A stretch of 64,000 bases of DNA from Anisus vortex. Lineage: Eukaryota > Mollusca > Gastropoda > Planorbidae. Both the position numbers and the translations under genes were made by a program. Under the pieces are notes generated by a model. That model saw only the letters and a list, made by a program, of their open reading frames with translations, searched no databases and was not told where the DNA came from. The DNA lies in the NCBI GenBank assembly GCA_949126835.1, contig OX421509.1, forward strand, positions 10,622,920 through 10,686,919. Direction: 5' to 3'. Each line of letters opens with the position of its first letter. Positions within the stretch are counted from its first letter, which is position 1. Below are positions 10,001-18,750 of this stretch, piece by piece.

Positions 10001-12064
10001 CTTGGCCGTATATGTGTTGTGATCGAAAACATGCTTACATGAACTTCCAAACGAAAAAAAAATATACCCACGTAATTTAAAAGAAAAAAGAAAAGAAGAG
10101 AATTAATTTTTTTAAAAGAAATTCCGTTTGCTAAGGATATAACCATCGGGCGTGGTGTTTTAATAGCTGAGAGGAAAAAATTATAAAAGAATAGAGCGTT
10201 CCTATAACGTATCATATTTTGTAATTGAAACATAGATACAGTAAATAAAAATGTTGAAACTCTAAACTCTTTAAAAAAGTCTATATTGGTGATTCATCTC
10301 GTCTTTTAAAATTAAAACGAAGAAGAATAAAGTCCTATACAATCATTCGCATTGATTCTATAAATATTTTTCGACACTAGATATTCATCCCGAAAAAAAG
10401 CAGTAGATACAATCAATTTTGCAGAAATTCACATCACTAATAGTTGCTAGTAAAAATATTGAATGGTTAAAAAAAAATACTGCACTATTATACAGTGTGT
10501 GTATCCTGAGACACAGGATTTTCTCATAACACATGATACATACAAATTCTTAGATCTTCTATTAATCTGGGAAAATTTTCTAAAAGTGGGGCCTTTTTAC
10601 TAAAAGTTCGCTCCCCCTAGCGTCAAAACCTGGCTACGCCACTGACCCTACACACCGGTACAAATGCTGAAGAGGGCAAAATCGCCTTATCGCGGAGGCT
10701 AAAAGAGCAGCGAAGAAAAGTAAAGAACATAGGCTGCCCCTGAGAAACCTACAACGGTCCCGATTTCAAGTGCCAGAGATGCCACACAGCATGCCTTTCA
10801 AGGATAGGTCTCCACAGACAAAGTCAATGCGGCAAATCGCAAGAGCACAAATCTAATGGTCTTCCGAGACATCGGAGCCAATGGTGATGATGAGAATTGA
10901 AAGCGTCAAAACAAATGTGATATTATTAAGTTATTAGTTTACTAAAATCTATCTTACCGATGAGTAACCTAAAGCACTCTGGTCACGCGAATAAATGCAA
11001 GGTCGTAATATTATTATGTTTGTATCACTTGGACAAGTATTAATGAATCATGATCTTGATTTTAAATGCTTAAATTATGCTCTGTAGGCTAAGTGTCTAA
11101 ATCCGACCGAAATGATGCAATTGCAATGAAATTCTAGGGTCTTTGGCAGAAGTGTGACTTCTTTTTAGACTTCCGTAAACATTACTTTTGCTAATGCTTG
11201 AAGAAAAAAAAACAATAAAAAAAACAAAAAAACATTAATGGTTACTTACTTACCCATGTCACATCTCTGTAGCTGCTTGTTGAATGAATAACAGATACAG
11301 TTTTGACTGATGCACTTGATGGCACATTCAGTGACGCTTCTTGCTTGGTCGGATGTTGAAATGTTGAGAAGGACATTGTTGGGTTCTTTTACTTTACGGA
11401 AAAGGGATGAAGATTCTTTTGCTTCAGCTGTAACAGCTTTAAAAAATAAGTGTCTACACATTGAGAAATCAAATTTCAGCTAGAGTAAAAACAAGTTACA
11501 AAGCTGTTTAAATATTATGTCCGTTGATGACTGTCTATATTTAGTGAATATTTGCAACAAGTCAATACAGTTTTAAGGGCAGGAGGAATGAGAGGAAGGT
11601 TTCGGTTTATTTCTGATATCAATACTAATGATAATAGTACTAACAACTAAACTTCGAAAAATTAGAAAACAGAATCGACATATAAATGGTTGCCGTCTTG
11701 ATTTTTAATTAGTATTTTTTAAGTTTAATAAAAAAAACTCTACTACTTTATAAGTTATTTTAATTTACAATAAATGGATATATTATACTTCAGTTTAGGT
11801 GTTTTCTGACGGTCTTAGGTTAACCCAGTGAAATGGTCGTTTGCCCCCCAAAGGTGTCGCCTACCACCGGTTGGGAACCGCTATTCCAGACTATGATACG
11901 ACTGGCAGAAGACATGCGAAATCAGTAATGCGATTAAAATCCAACGACAAAACTACGGGGTATTTTATATCTAGATATTTAAAACAAATATACTGACCCA
12001 GACAAAGCAACATACTCCAAATGATGTAGTCTGTAATACTCTTGGTGTTCAACATGTCTGACAT
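3246..12064 (-). CDS. C-type lectin-like secreted protein with PAN/apple-like module (gene A)
   Basis: Five exons on the minus strand: 12064-11998, 11436-11254, 7266-7099, 6540-6361 and 3364-3246, giving 238 residues. All four introns have GT-AG borders and phase 1. Residues 1-22 are a short leader with a hydrophobic stretch ([11 protein letters not shown]), probably a signal peptide. Residues 23-83 form a PAN/apple-like cysteine module (ECAIKC ... CICYSF ... RCDMG). Residues about 100-238 are a long-form C-type lectin-like domain: the C-GF-ACVW hairpin, DDCR (C1), WIGLND, FRWEDD, GEPNN, EDC (C2), NDYPC (C3) and YYTCEQ (C4). EPN plus the retained ND dyad fits the mannose-type calcium and sugar site, so this copy could bind carbohydrate; invertebrate relatives act in recognition of microbes, but the ligand is unknown. 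The start is the upstream of two in-frame ATGs (12064, 12055). The 4-kb intron 2 and 3-kb intron 4 are full of transposon fragments. Confidence 0.85.
3478..3700 (+). mobile_element. Non-LTR retrotransposon RT tail fragment (in gene A intron 4)
   Basis: On the plus strand, with frame changes, the sequence gives a Gly-Gly-Arg-rich piece and then [20 protein letters not shown], matching the end block (WRRLVxxSSVVPQRPxRLR) that closes the ORF2 of a widespread animal LINE group. Only this 3' end is present. Part of it has been tandemly copied (next entry). Confidence 0.6.
3615..3780. repeat. Tandem duplication, two 83-bp units
   Basis: Two nearly identical units start at 3615 and 3698 (catgtcatatgtgg ... 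gattattta). They differ at a few bases near the start (tgcctg versus cgccgc). The unit covers the last part of the LINE tail and its 3' flank, so the duplication happened after that fragment was in place. Confidence 0.85.
3944..4088. repeat. (TA)n microsatellite
   Basis: About 140 bases of near-pure alternating TA with a few interruptions. The open frame running through it is low-complexity IYIY and is not a gene. It borders a CCCGGCGTTGCCCGG palindrome at about 4108-4122. Confidence 0.95.
4384..4442 (-). repeat. tRNA-like sequence (tRNA pseudogene or SINE head)
   Basis: The minus strand reads TAGCTCAGTGGTA (A-box-like) and, about 35 bases on, GGGGTTCGATTCTC (B-box-like). The D-arm and anticodon stem do not pair well when I fold it by eye, so I do not call a functional tRNA. 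It more likely heads a SINE or is a decayed tRNA copy. Confidence 0.4.
4725..5150 (-). mobile_element. Non-LTR retrotransposon RT C-terminal fragment, minus strand
   Basis: The segment is a diverged copy of 34812-35345: the same block order (agacaagccgg, gatgtcatcctcc, ttcaccaggccttcggatcttgc, catctcatttccagggctctg) is readable in both. In the minus strand these blocks encode the post-RT tail with a conserved Cys-free motif around GCExW and the basic GRRKRRQ stretch. Stops and frameshifts show it is inactive. It lies in intron 4 of gene A. Confidence 0.65.
5215..5400 (+). repeat. Diverged tRNA-derived SINE (family 1-like)
   Basis: It has the B-box-like aaattcgaatcctggtgaag at about 5260 followed by the family blocks (ggagtgtgccct, ctacccgactctggtgac, gacattagttgaggcaaagtaaaggc). 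The order matches other family-1 copies read in the same direction (19785, 41070, 57443). The 3' third is missing. Confidence 0.6.
5500..6040 (+). mobile_element. Non-LTR retrotransposon 3' end with RNase H-linked tail
   Basis: The open frame at 5514-5927 contains [32 protein letters not shown] and a Cys/His block [17 protein letters not shown]. This is the usual end of LINEs that encode RNase H (RTGHCP ... CRHCGQxxETVxHILxECP). A 3' UTR of roughly 110 bp with an AATAAAATGAAGAAG end follows. The frame is short of the catalytic domains, so this is a 5'-truncated copy. It sits in gene A intron 4. Confidence 0.7.
6541..7098. other. Gene A intron 3, contains repeat debris
   Basis: The intron holds the short repeat shared with 320-400 (at about 6700-6765) and a C-rich stretch near 6920-6950 (ccaccgcccccacccccac). 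A cagtagcgtaagtagag motif at about 6786 looks like a hAT terminus, but I found no convincing partner. Confidence 0.45.
7300..7545 (-). repeat. tRNA-derived SINE (family 1), minus orientation
   Basis: Tail block (cgtgggatcgaattgatcc) at about 7304 and head at about 7545 (minus strand GGTGCCGAGCAGCAG). A B-box-like GGTTCGAATCTTGG lies at about 7480-7495. It lies in gene A intron 2. Confidence 0.75.
8335..8516 (+). mobile_element. Non-LTR retrotransposon RT tail, 5' part, split by a hAT insertion
   Basis: With frame changes the plus strand reads RACRRLRxLGHVSRM and later blocks resembling RPQLRFKDV and [10 protein letters not shown], the usual post-RT tail of a common mollusc-type LINE (RLRWLGHVxRM ... 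GRPxLRYKDV ... WExLA). The rest of the same tail resumes at 10653 on the other side of the 8524-10644 element. Confidence 0.6.
8524..10644. mobile_element. hAT-type non-autonomous DNA transposon (TSD ACCCTACA)
   Basis: The left end is CAGTAGCGTAGCC and the right end GGCTACGCCACTG, inverted repeats with one mismatch over 13 bases, of the CAGTGGCGTAGCC type. Both sides carry the 8-bp duplication ACCCTACA (8516-8523 and 10645-10652), the hallmark length of hAT insertions. No transposase frame is visible. A second hAT-type sequence lies inside (about 8540-9777). The element sits within a LINE tail in intron 2 of gene A. Confidence 0.8.
8540..9777 (+). mobile_element. Internal copy of the GCGTGCC-type hAT element
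   Basis: The right end (gcgtgccaattttggcacgc then ggttgccgacccct at 9764-9777) and much of the AT-rich interior match the complete copy at 26515-27878. The left terminus is missing; the match begins within attcagcgtgc near 8543. No coding capacity. Confidence 0.65.
10653..10910 (+). mobile_element. Non-LTR retrotransposon RT tail, 3' part with zinc-finger end
   Basis: On the plus strand the sequence gives [18 protein letters not shown] and then [19 protein letters not shown], the CxxC ... SRIGLxxH ... C finger that ends many LINE ORF2 proteins. It continues the fragment at 8335-8516. The break between them is exactly the hAT insertion, so the LINE tail was present first. Confidence 0.7.
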
Positions 12065-12130
12065 TATTGGAGTGAAGCTGTAATAACATATAACGATTGT
12101 AATGAGAAATGGAAGTCTTAAGAGGATCGT

Positions 12131-12137
12131 CTTTATA
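12131..12137 (-). promoter_or_regulatory. TATA-like box of lectin gene A
   Basis: TATAAAG on the minus strand lies 67 bp before the ATG. The same TATAAAGAC lies 55 bp before the ATG of gene B, followed in both by the conserved GACTTCCATTTCTC. In the pseudogene C the site reads TATTAAGAC. Conservation between paralogs supports a core promoter, but no transcription start is shown. Confidence 0.5.
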
Positions 12138-12579
12138 GAATGGTACTATCCAGATGATGCATATTTAATGTTCTTGTGCAATAGACAATCTATTGTTGTC
12201 TATAACAATTAGTGGTTGAAGCGTTCTTGCGGCGCGAAGTCCATAGACTGATATTGTTCTATCTAAACTTTCACGTTACAGCCGCTTATTTTGTGGCAAC
12301 ACATTGCTAATTTTGTCACATGTAAGAGTGATTCACAGAGTCATGCCCGCGGCTGGTTGTAAGGGGTACGATAGACGTACAGACCCTTCATCAAGGTTAC
12401 ACATTTTATTTGTGTCCACTCTGACTAATGGAAAAGCTCTTGGCGTGGAGGGAATAAACCAATGTCACAACCATGCTGCTTAAAGTAAACTGGATAACAA
12501 CACACGAATATACGACAATATATATCAATATAAATTTTATGAAGTGGTTATATTTTGTGCAACACACTTCTTTATTAAT

Positions 12580-12627
12580 AGAGTATATATATATATATAA
12601 AATATATATTTATATATTTATATATGC
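12580..12627. repeat. TA-rich microsatellite
   Basis: Interrupted (TA)n tract upstream of gene A. The small open frame across it is low complexity. Confidence 0.8.
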
Positions 12628-13026
12628 GTGTGTTTGTATTGAAATGATCCATCAATATTCTAAGTATTGCTATAATGCTATAATGTCATGAACAATGATA
12701 AAAGAGTGTGAATATTCTAGAAATAACTAACACAACTGCACATCTAACAATAATGTTACGTGACTTCTGTATCAGGGAGTAAAACACTTTTCTGTTCATC
12801 AATACATGCTCGACTGACTAAATCTGTGAAGCTGTGGGCTTTATATACACTTGGGTCAGTGAATTACTAGAAATAAATTAAACATGTGTCTAGAAGATTC
12901 AATTTCTTTTTTTAATTCAAAAGGTAACGGTATAGATATTTACAGAAAGGGTACAACAATGACCTACGATATCATAACAGCCTATATTTTACAAACTATA
13001 AATATTGGGAAAACCCATATGTCTTA

Positions 13027-13302
13027 AAAAAAAGTAATTCTACCCGTCGGACCGAATTGATCCACACTCCGATGAAGCAGCGTTCACCAGTTCCTGTGGC
13101 CACGGCATACTAGTTGATTGTGTGGCCAGCACTATGCACAGCCGCCTTTATTTTATCCCAACTAAGGTCAGGTACTCATCAGAGCTGGGTACACTCAGGG
13201 ACACCCTCCAGTACCGGGAAAAAAATCCTAGCCTGCACCAGGATTCGAACCCGGGACCTTCAGCTCGCCAGTCGAACGCGCTGCCGCTCGGCTACCGTGC
13301 CC
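13027..13302 (-). repeat. Full-length tRNA-derived SINE (family 1) with target duplication
   Basis: This is the best copy in the window. The minus strand starts GGGCACGGTAGCCGAGCGGC (A-box), has GGGTTCGAATCC (B-box) and ends with gatcaattcggtccgacggg and a short A/T tail. It is flanked by near-identical 15-bp direct repeats, aacccatatgtctta (about 13012-13026) and aacccagatgtctta (13303-13317), as expected for target-primed retroposition. Confidence 0.85.
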
Positions 13303-13770
13303 AACCCAGATGTCTTATTAAAGTATTTCTAACGCTAGGACTTTGTTGTAAGGTAAATTCAGAAGAACTTTTTGTGTGTGTGTGAGGGGGGGGGGCCTGA
13401 GCGCCTATTATTTCTGCTACGCTAAGGTTTAAACAGGGTTAACAGTGTATAAAGTATACATATGTGTTTACATAAATATAAATCATGATTCTAGCAACAA
13501 TACGTGATTAACTGTAACCTCTCTTCCTTCTATTCAACTATAAATGATGTACCAAAGGCGGTGCCGTTTCACATACATCCTCCATGACACCAGACGACTA
13601 TGTCAACCTTCCTACGCCTGACTGAGCAATTCTATCTCTCCTTTTGTTAGAGCGGCGTTGTATAGTTGTTTTTTCTTTACTAACGACCGAACCGGCCAGG
13701 TCTTTGTTTAGTGCGTTGGCGTACATGCCAGTCCTTACTAACGACTAAAATGACCGGGCCGAGCTACATT

Positions 13771-13930
13771 GTTACACCTTCTATATAGAAGACAATTGAG
13801 TACTTCGCTCATCCGTGATCTGGCTCTAGTATTGTAATGTTTTTAGTGTTTTAAAATAATGATAAGTAACAGGTTTTCCTGGTTTGTTTCAGGCAAACCA
13901 TTCCATGCCGTGATGACACTCGAGAAAAGA
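13771..13930 (+). repeat. Interspersed repeat (family 2)
   Basis: Carries the blocks tatagaagacaattgagta, cgctcatccgtgatc, gttttcctggtttgtttcagg, ccattccatgcc and cactcgagaa. A diverged copy of the sequence at 14617-14800. Confidence 0.65.
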
Positions 13931-14239
13931 AAAAAAGTATTTGTTATTGCATAATATGTGGTAAAGAAAAGTGTTTTTGTCCTTATGTTTATCTGAGCAT
14001 TCTAATATATTGTTATTGTGTGGTATTTCTAACTTTTTAATGCCTTATGAATTATTACTACCTTTTTTTTCCTCTTCTGTCCTCTATTTTTTTTTTAGCT
14101 TTAGTGATTTAACTATTGGTGAATGAAATATTCGAATGCTAAATAGTAGAGTATAAAAAAAGTAAAAATAAAATCACATTTGAGACTATATTATGTATAG
14201 TCACAGTTTAAAGTACATGTGTCCATGTTAAGAGACTGT

Positions 14240-14600
14240 TATTGCTTCAAGTAATGTTCATACGTCTCTATCTATTGATAAAAGAAAAGGCTAAGGTCTA
14301 GCTGTAACTGTGAGATGTAATAGAGAGCCGATCAAGCATAGCGTAATACAACACAATAACTTGTATTGAATGTTGAGCACACAGCTATTGTTAATTTAAG
14401 CAATGAGCTTTTTTTAGATATCAGACATCTTTTATTAAAAGCAATATCTATTATAGAAAGCAAGTGGCTAATACGGCTCAAAGATACTTCCAATTCACAT
14501 AGAAGGCTTATTGGTTTGTATAGATACACACATCTACAATTTGAAGCACATAGTTTTGTTTCAAGTGCTTTAGAATTAGATATAGAACACTTCTAAACTT
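14240..14600 (-). other. Paralogous upstream flank of lectin gene A
   Basis: Blocks here (tctattgataaaagaa, tgagatgtaat, gatcaagcat, cacacagctattgtta, cacatagttttgtttcaagtgct) recur in order upstream of gene B (25970-26310) and, less well, of gene C (60440-60780). This marks the 5' extent of the duplicated unit. Open frames here are not supported as genes because the paralogs do not keep them. Confidence 0.6.
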
Positions 14601-14616
14601 CAATGGTACTTCAGTA

Positions 14617-14800
14617 TCTTATCTTATCTTATACATTACAGACGCTCCTTCCATAAAGAAGATTATTGCATCGACGCTCATCCTTGGTCCGAGTCTAGTC
14701 TTGCATTTTGATAACTGTTTTAAATGATGTTAAGTTACTAGTTTTCTTGGTTGGTTCAGGCTACCCATTCCATGCCCGAACGCCACTCGGGAAGAAAGAG
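14617..14800 (+). repeat. Interspersed repeat (family 2)
   Basis: A good copy: tatcttatcttatacattac at the left and cgaacgccactcgggaagaa at the right. Confidence 0.75.
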
Positions 14801-15254
14801 TACTTATATGCATTTGTTCTAGCAGTACTAACGAAGCACACAGCTATTAGAGAAGGAATACTATTTCATAGAAAGCACTCAACTGTGCCAGAAACCGTAC
14901 ATCTATTAAAAAAATCACAACTAGTATTGTTACGTACGAGTTCCTTATATGATCTAGAAACTGACTGCAATAAACCACACAACTCAAATACACATGGAAT
15001 AATACTCTTTTGTTTTATAACCGAAATTTAATATAATAAATTAGAATAATAAAAGGATGAAATAACAATAGTCCACAATAACACACAGTAAATCGAACAC
15101 AACCTTTCAGTCTCTGTATCGGCACACCACTCTCTTGACCACTACACACCTGTCCACCTGACGTCATTCATCCAATATAAAACAACTCACAACTAACACT
15201 CAAACACGCTTACACCTTACTGAACCAGACAATTATAGTAATCATCATCAACAT

Positions 15255-15530
15255 CATCAGACCCGTGACATTTTTTCCTGAGGGTTCTACTATTTAACGA
15301 TTCGCCTTTGTCAGAAGCCGTTTGCAGAAGCGTATCAAGAGGTTGATCGGCCCAATCATTCAGGTTGTCCAACCAATTCTTTCACTGTACTTTGTAGGAT
15401 GGTTTTGGCCATGCAGTCGTGCCTTACAATATGATCATACCATCTCATCTTTGTTGTTTTATAGTCATCACACATCTATTTAATCTCATGGTCATTATAG
15501 CGAGAAGACGGCTATGATAGAAAACACGCA
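15255..15530 (-). mobile_element. Non-LTR retrotransposon RT C-terminal fragment, minus strand
   Basis: The minus strand gives KNWLDNLNDWADQPLDTLLQ followed by TASDKGE, the usual block after the basic RRRxGRQ stretch of LINE RT tails. Stops and shifts upstream mark it as dead. Confidence 0.65.
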
Positions 15531-15753
15531 AATATTATGGAAATTCTAAATGTTTAGAAGCACACATCCAATATCCTTATGGATATTAAAGCCTGTAACT
15601 TTTAGATAATTAAAGAACCAAAAACAAAAACGATTCAAGGGTTATTATTTACATTAAATCACTGCAGATAATAAACTTCAGGACTTTCTTTCGATTAATT
15701 GCTAAAACTTTAGAGATTTAGTGCTTGTGTTTCTTTTGATAAAATATGAAGAG

Positions 15754-15953
15754 CAGGGGTCGGTGACCTTTTTATAATAGTGTGCCAAAGTAGCATGTCT
15801 ATGTCATTCAGTGTGCCAACAGACAAAATGTCTAACTGGTCTTTTTTTTAGATTAGTCTTAAATTGCTTTTTTTTTGGTGAACTTTCGCGTGCCATTCAA
15901 ATTTAAATTGCTCTGCGTGCCAAGTCTGGCATTGCGTACCATAGGTTTCCGAT
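15754..15953 (+). mobile_element. Short deletion derivative of the GCGTGCC-type hAT element
   Basis: Left end CAGGGGTCGGTGACC and right end near ataggtttccgattc, with the typical paired motifs (gtgccaaagtagcatgtc, cgtgccattcaaat, gcgtgccaagtctggc) between them. Only about 200 bp remain of the 1.36-kb form at 26515. The target duplication is not clean. Confidence 0.6.
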
Positions 15954-16084
15954 TCATGGTGAAGGGTACAAAAGATCATCACGACCAATCTGCATTTTTT
16001 TTTATTCTGCAATGCTCAACAATACGTTATCAAATAGTAATTTTGCTTTGATACAGTTAATGTGCATACACAACTTTTTGATAA

Positions 16085-16245
16085 TAGTGTGCCGAAGTCA
16101 GCGTTTCTACAGTCTTAAAGTCAACATTAGCTACCAGTCAATTTCTTGTAAAAGAGACTTGCATTGCCTTTCGTTTGGTCTTTTTGCATGTCACTGAAAA
16201 CCGCACTGCTTGCCAGTCGTAGGTTGCCAACTCTGATTTTAGGCA
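16085..16245 (+). mobile_element. Fragment of the GCGTGCC-type hAT element
   Basis: Begins in gataatagtgtgccgaagtc and ends ggttgccaactctg. The left terminus is absent. Its right flank resembles the flank of the similar fragment at 30285-30345. Confidence 0.5.
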
Positions 16246-16851
16246 AGTGTTGTCCAACCTATTAGGCAGCCGGATCAAATTCAAATCTAGAAATAAAATC
16301 GGGTGGTATAGATACAAAAACAACGAATAAAAGATGACAAGAATTATTTTTTGGGTGATGATGAGATCTTTTCAGACAAATGGCATGCTACATTTGGTCA
16401 TTGCATTGATAAATTGAGCTCATTCCAGATGGCAAAGCTGTCAACGAAGTAAGTTGTTTTCTGCAGTTCACTTTTATCGACGAAAAATGCTTCCAATTGT
16501 GGTCTTCCTTGCTGATTATTAAACGTTTTGAGTACACCACGATGCGCAAAAACAAGTTTTAAAACTATTCATCTCACTTCAGTATGAAATAGAAGAGCAT
16601 TGTTCGGCGCATCCAGCTCGTTGCACGGTTGCGAAAAACAGCCGATTTTTTGTAATTAGCACAACTTCTGCGTGCCAGTACTACAACGAAAATCAAAACC
16701 TTGTTACTATATAGAACCCAAGTAGTCATGTTGACGACCGTTTTATAGTTAAAACTTCTATTTAAGGGGACAAACCAGTCGGCAAATAAGGGAAAAAGTA
16801 AACTACTGATGTGGCATTATCTTTTGTAATAGATATCTTTTTAAGTTATAG

Positions 16852-17914
16852 TAGAGATGGGTCGCTCACTAAAGAACTGATCAACTGATCCGGGTCTTTT
16901 AAAGGAACGGATCCGAAAGCCGATCACTGTCAAAAGACCCGGATCAGTACTGATCCGTTCCCGTTCTGCATTTCGATGTGTTGGTTTCCATAGTTTACTT
17001 AGAATCCGGATCTGACCCGGATCAGACCGATTCAGACCCGCTCAGTACTGATCGGATCAGACCCGATCAGTAATGAGCGGGTCTGTACTGATTGGATCAG
17101 ACCCGCTCAGTATTGATCGGCTCAGACCCGCTCAGTACTGATCGGCTCAGACCCGCTCAGTACTGATCGGCTCAGACCCGCTCATTACTGATCGGCTCAG
17201 ACCCGCTCAGTACTGATATGGGTCTGTACTGATTGGATCAGACCCGCTCAGTATTGATCGGCTCAGACCCGCTCAGTACTGATCGGCTCAGACCCGCTCA
17301 GTACTGATCGGCTCAGACCCGCTCATTACTGATCGGCTCAGACCCGCTCAGTACTGATCAGCTCAGACCCGCTCAGTACTGATCGGCTCAGACCCGCTCA
17401 GTACTGAATGGGTCTGTACTGATCGGTTCCCGTTCTGCATTTCGATATGCTGGTTTCGAATGCGAGTGATCGTACAATTGCTGTCAATTGTAAATAATGT
17501 TGATGATACCATTTTTGCATTATAATTAGCCAATATGATTACAGTATTTTACATTTACCCTTTTAATTTTACTTATTAGTAGATTATTAGGTGAAAAAAA
17601 AGGAATTATAGCTTAAAAACAAAAGTTTAATTATAATTAGTTTAGTAGCCTACAACTAGACAATTGAGAACAATTATTTCTTATTTATATTTTTTAATGT
17701 TTTAAGTAACAAAAAAAACGGCGTTTCAACAAGGGATCCAAGTTGTTTTTCTCTCCCCTTGACATCCAACATATAAAATTATGGAGGGAGGCGGGGGGGG
17801 GGGGGGAGGGTAAATTACTAAGTGATCCGTGGAACCGTTCAACGGATCCGTATCTTTTTAGTGAGCGCTCAATTGAGCGGCGATCAGCATGGTGAACGGT
17901 TTTGCCCATCTCTA
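16852..17914. mobile_element. hAT-type element filled with a 25-bp satellite (TSD AGTTATAG)
   Basis: Termini are TAGAGATGGG at 16852 and its inverse CCCATCTCTA ending at 17914. Both are flanked by the 8-bp duplication AGTTATAG (16844-16851 and 17915-17922). Subterminal inverted segments (cgctcactaaa / tttttagtgagcg) extend the symmetry. No transposase frame. The interior holds a satellite array (17001-17425) and a poly-G run (about 17793-17807). Confidence 0.8.
17001..17425. repeat. 25-bp satellite with higher-order copies
   Basis: Unit gatcggctcagacccgctca plus gtact. Variant units reading ggtctgtactgattggatca begin at about 17080 and 17221 and a related one at 17411, so blocks of several units have been copied together (spacings 141 and 190). 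Units alternate between cag-tact and cat-tact forms. Confidence 0.85.
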
Positions 17915-18059
17915 AGTTATAGTCTTTCATGATAGGAAAATAACCATAAAAGAAATAATAGAGAAAAACATAGTATCTAAGAAAACTTAAAATGGGAACT
18001 ATGCTGGTCACACAATTACCAAGCTTCTTTACTGGACTTATGAATCAATTATGTACAAA

Positions 18060-18404
18060 AAAGGCTGGGCCGTTCATTAGTCATGCGAGAGACACTCAAA
18101 TAATTTAGGAGGAATTTACCAACACTTTTGAAATCGTTAGTCCATATTGAAGCTTGAATTAAAGATTAATAGAGAAATATAGTCAAAGGGAAAGAATAAT
18201 TTAATTAAAAAAGTTATCTTGAAAATACAGTCAAATTAATTCCCTTATACAATCATTGAAATCAAGTTTTAATATAATTATTTGTGTGATTGAAAATACA
18301 GTTCAATATGAACTCGTGATAATACGCAGATAGAAAGAAGAGGTAAAGCTATTGTCAGGTTGTGAGTTAGTAAAAGGTTAATTTAACACTCTGACGTTCT
18401 AGTG
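18060..18404. other. Paralogous 3' flank of lectin gene B
   Basis: The stretch matches 62235-62573 in order (aaataatttaggaggaattt, aaagggaaagaataa, caatcattgaaatcaag, acgttctagtg). This is the far 3' side of the duplicated lectin unit. Confidence 0.65.
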
Positions 18405-18561
18405 ATTTTCAATGACACGTGGATGACTCTGAAAAAGGCGACTAAAGTATCTTCTACACAAAATAGGGTGCTAAAGCAGTATAAATTTAAGGATGACGGC
18501 ACGCTGAATGAATTCAATATCCTACTTATGCACACAATTATCAAAAGGTTGCCAACCCCTG
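18405..18561 (-). mobile_element. Short hAT derivative, shared with the 62.6-kb copy
   Basis: The minus strand starts CAGGGGTTGGCAACC at 18561. Flanks are TTCTAGTG (18397-18404) and TTCTAGAT (18562-18569), the same target as the 62574-62746 copy. Because target and flanks agree, the insertion predates the segmental duplication. Confidence 0.7.
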
Positions 18562-18737
18562 TTCTAGATAAACTATCCAGTGTTTGATTGACATAGAAAG
18601 GTGCACGTTTATGGGCAAACACGCTTCTTGTGTTTTATCAAACGGTGAACTTTTCATAACACATGTCACGTTACATTACATACACAATGAAAGGCGAGAC
18701 AATTGAGTACTGATATAATATTAAAACAATGTATTGA

Positions 18738-18743
18738 TTTATT
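18738..18743 (-). promoter_or_regulatory. AATAAA polyadenylation signal of lectin gene B
   Basis: AATAAA on the minus strand starts 8 bp after the TGA stop codon (18751-18753). The position agrees with AATAAATAAA in gene C. Confidence 0.5.
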
Positions 18744-18750
18744 TCGCTGT

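Noticed and set aside
14366..14596. 76-residue frame upstream of gene A
   Set aside because: The sequence is paralogous upstream flank; the frame is not kept in B or C.
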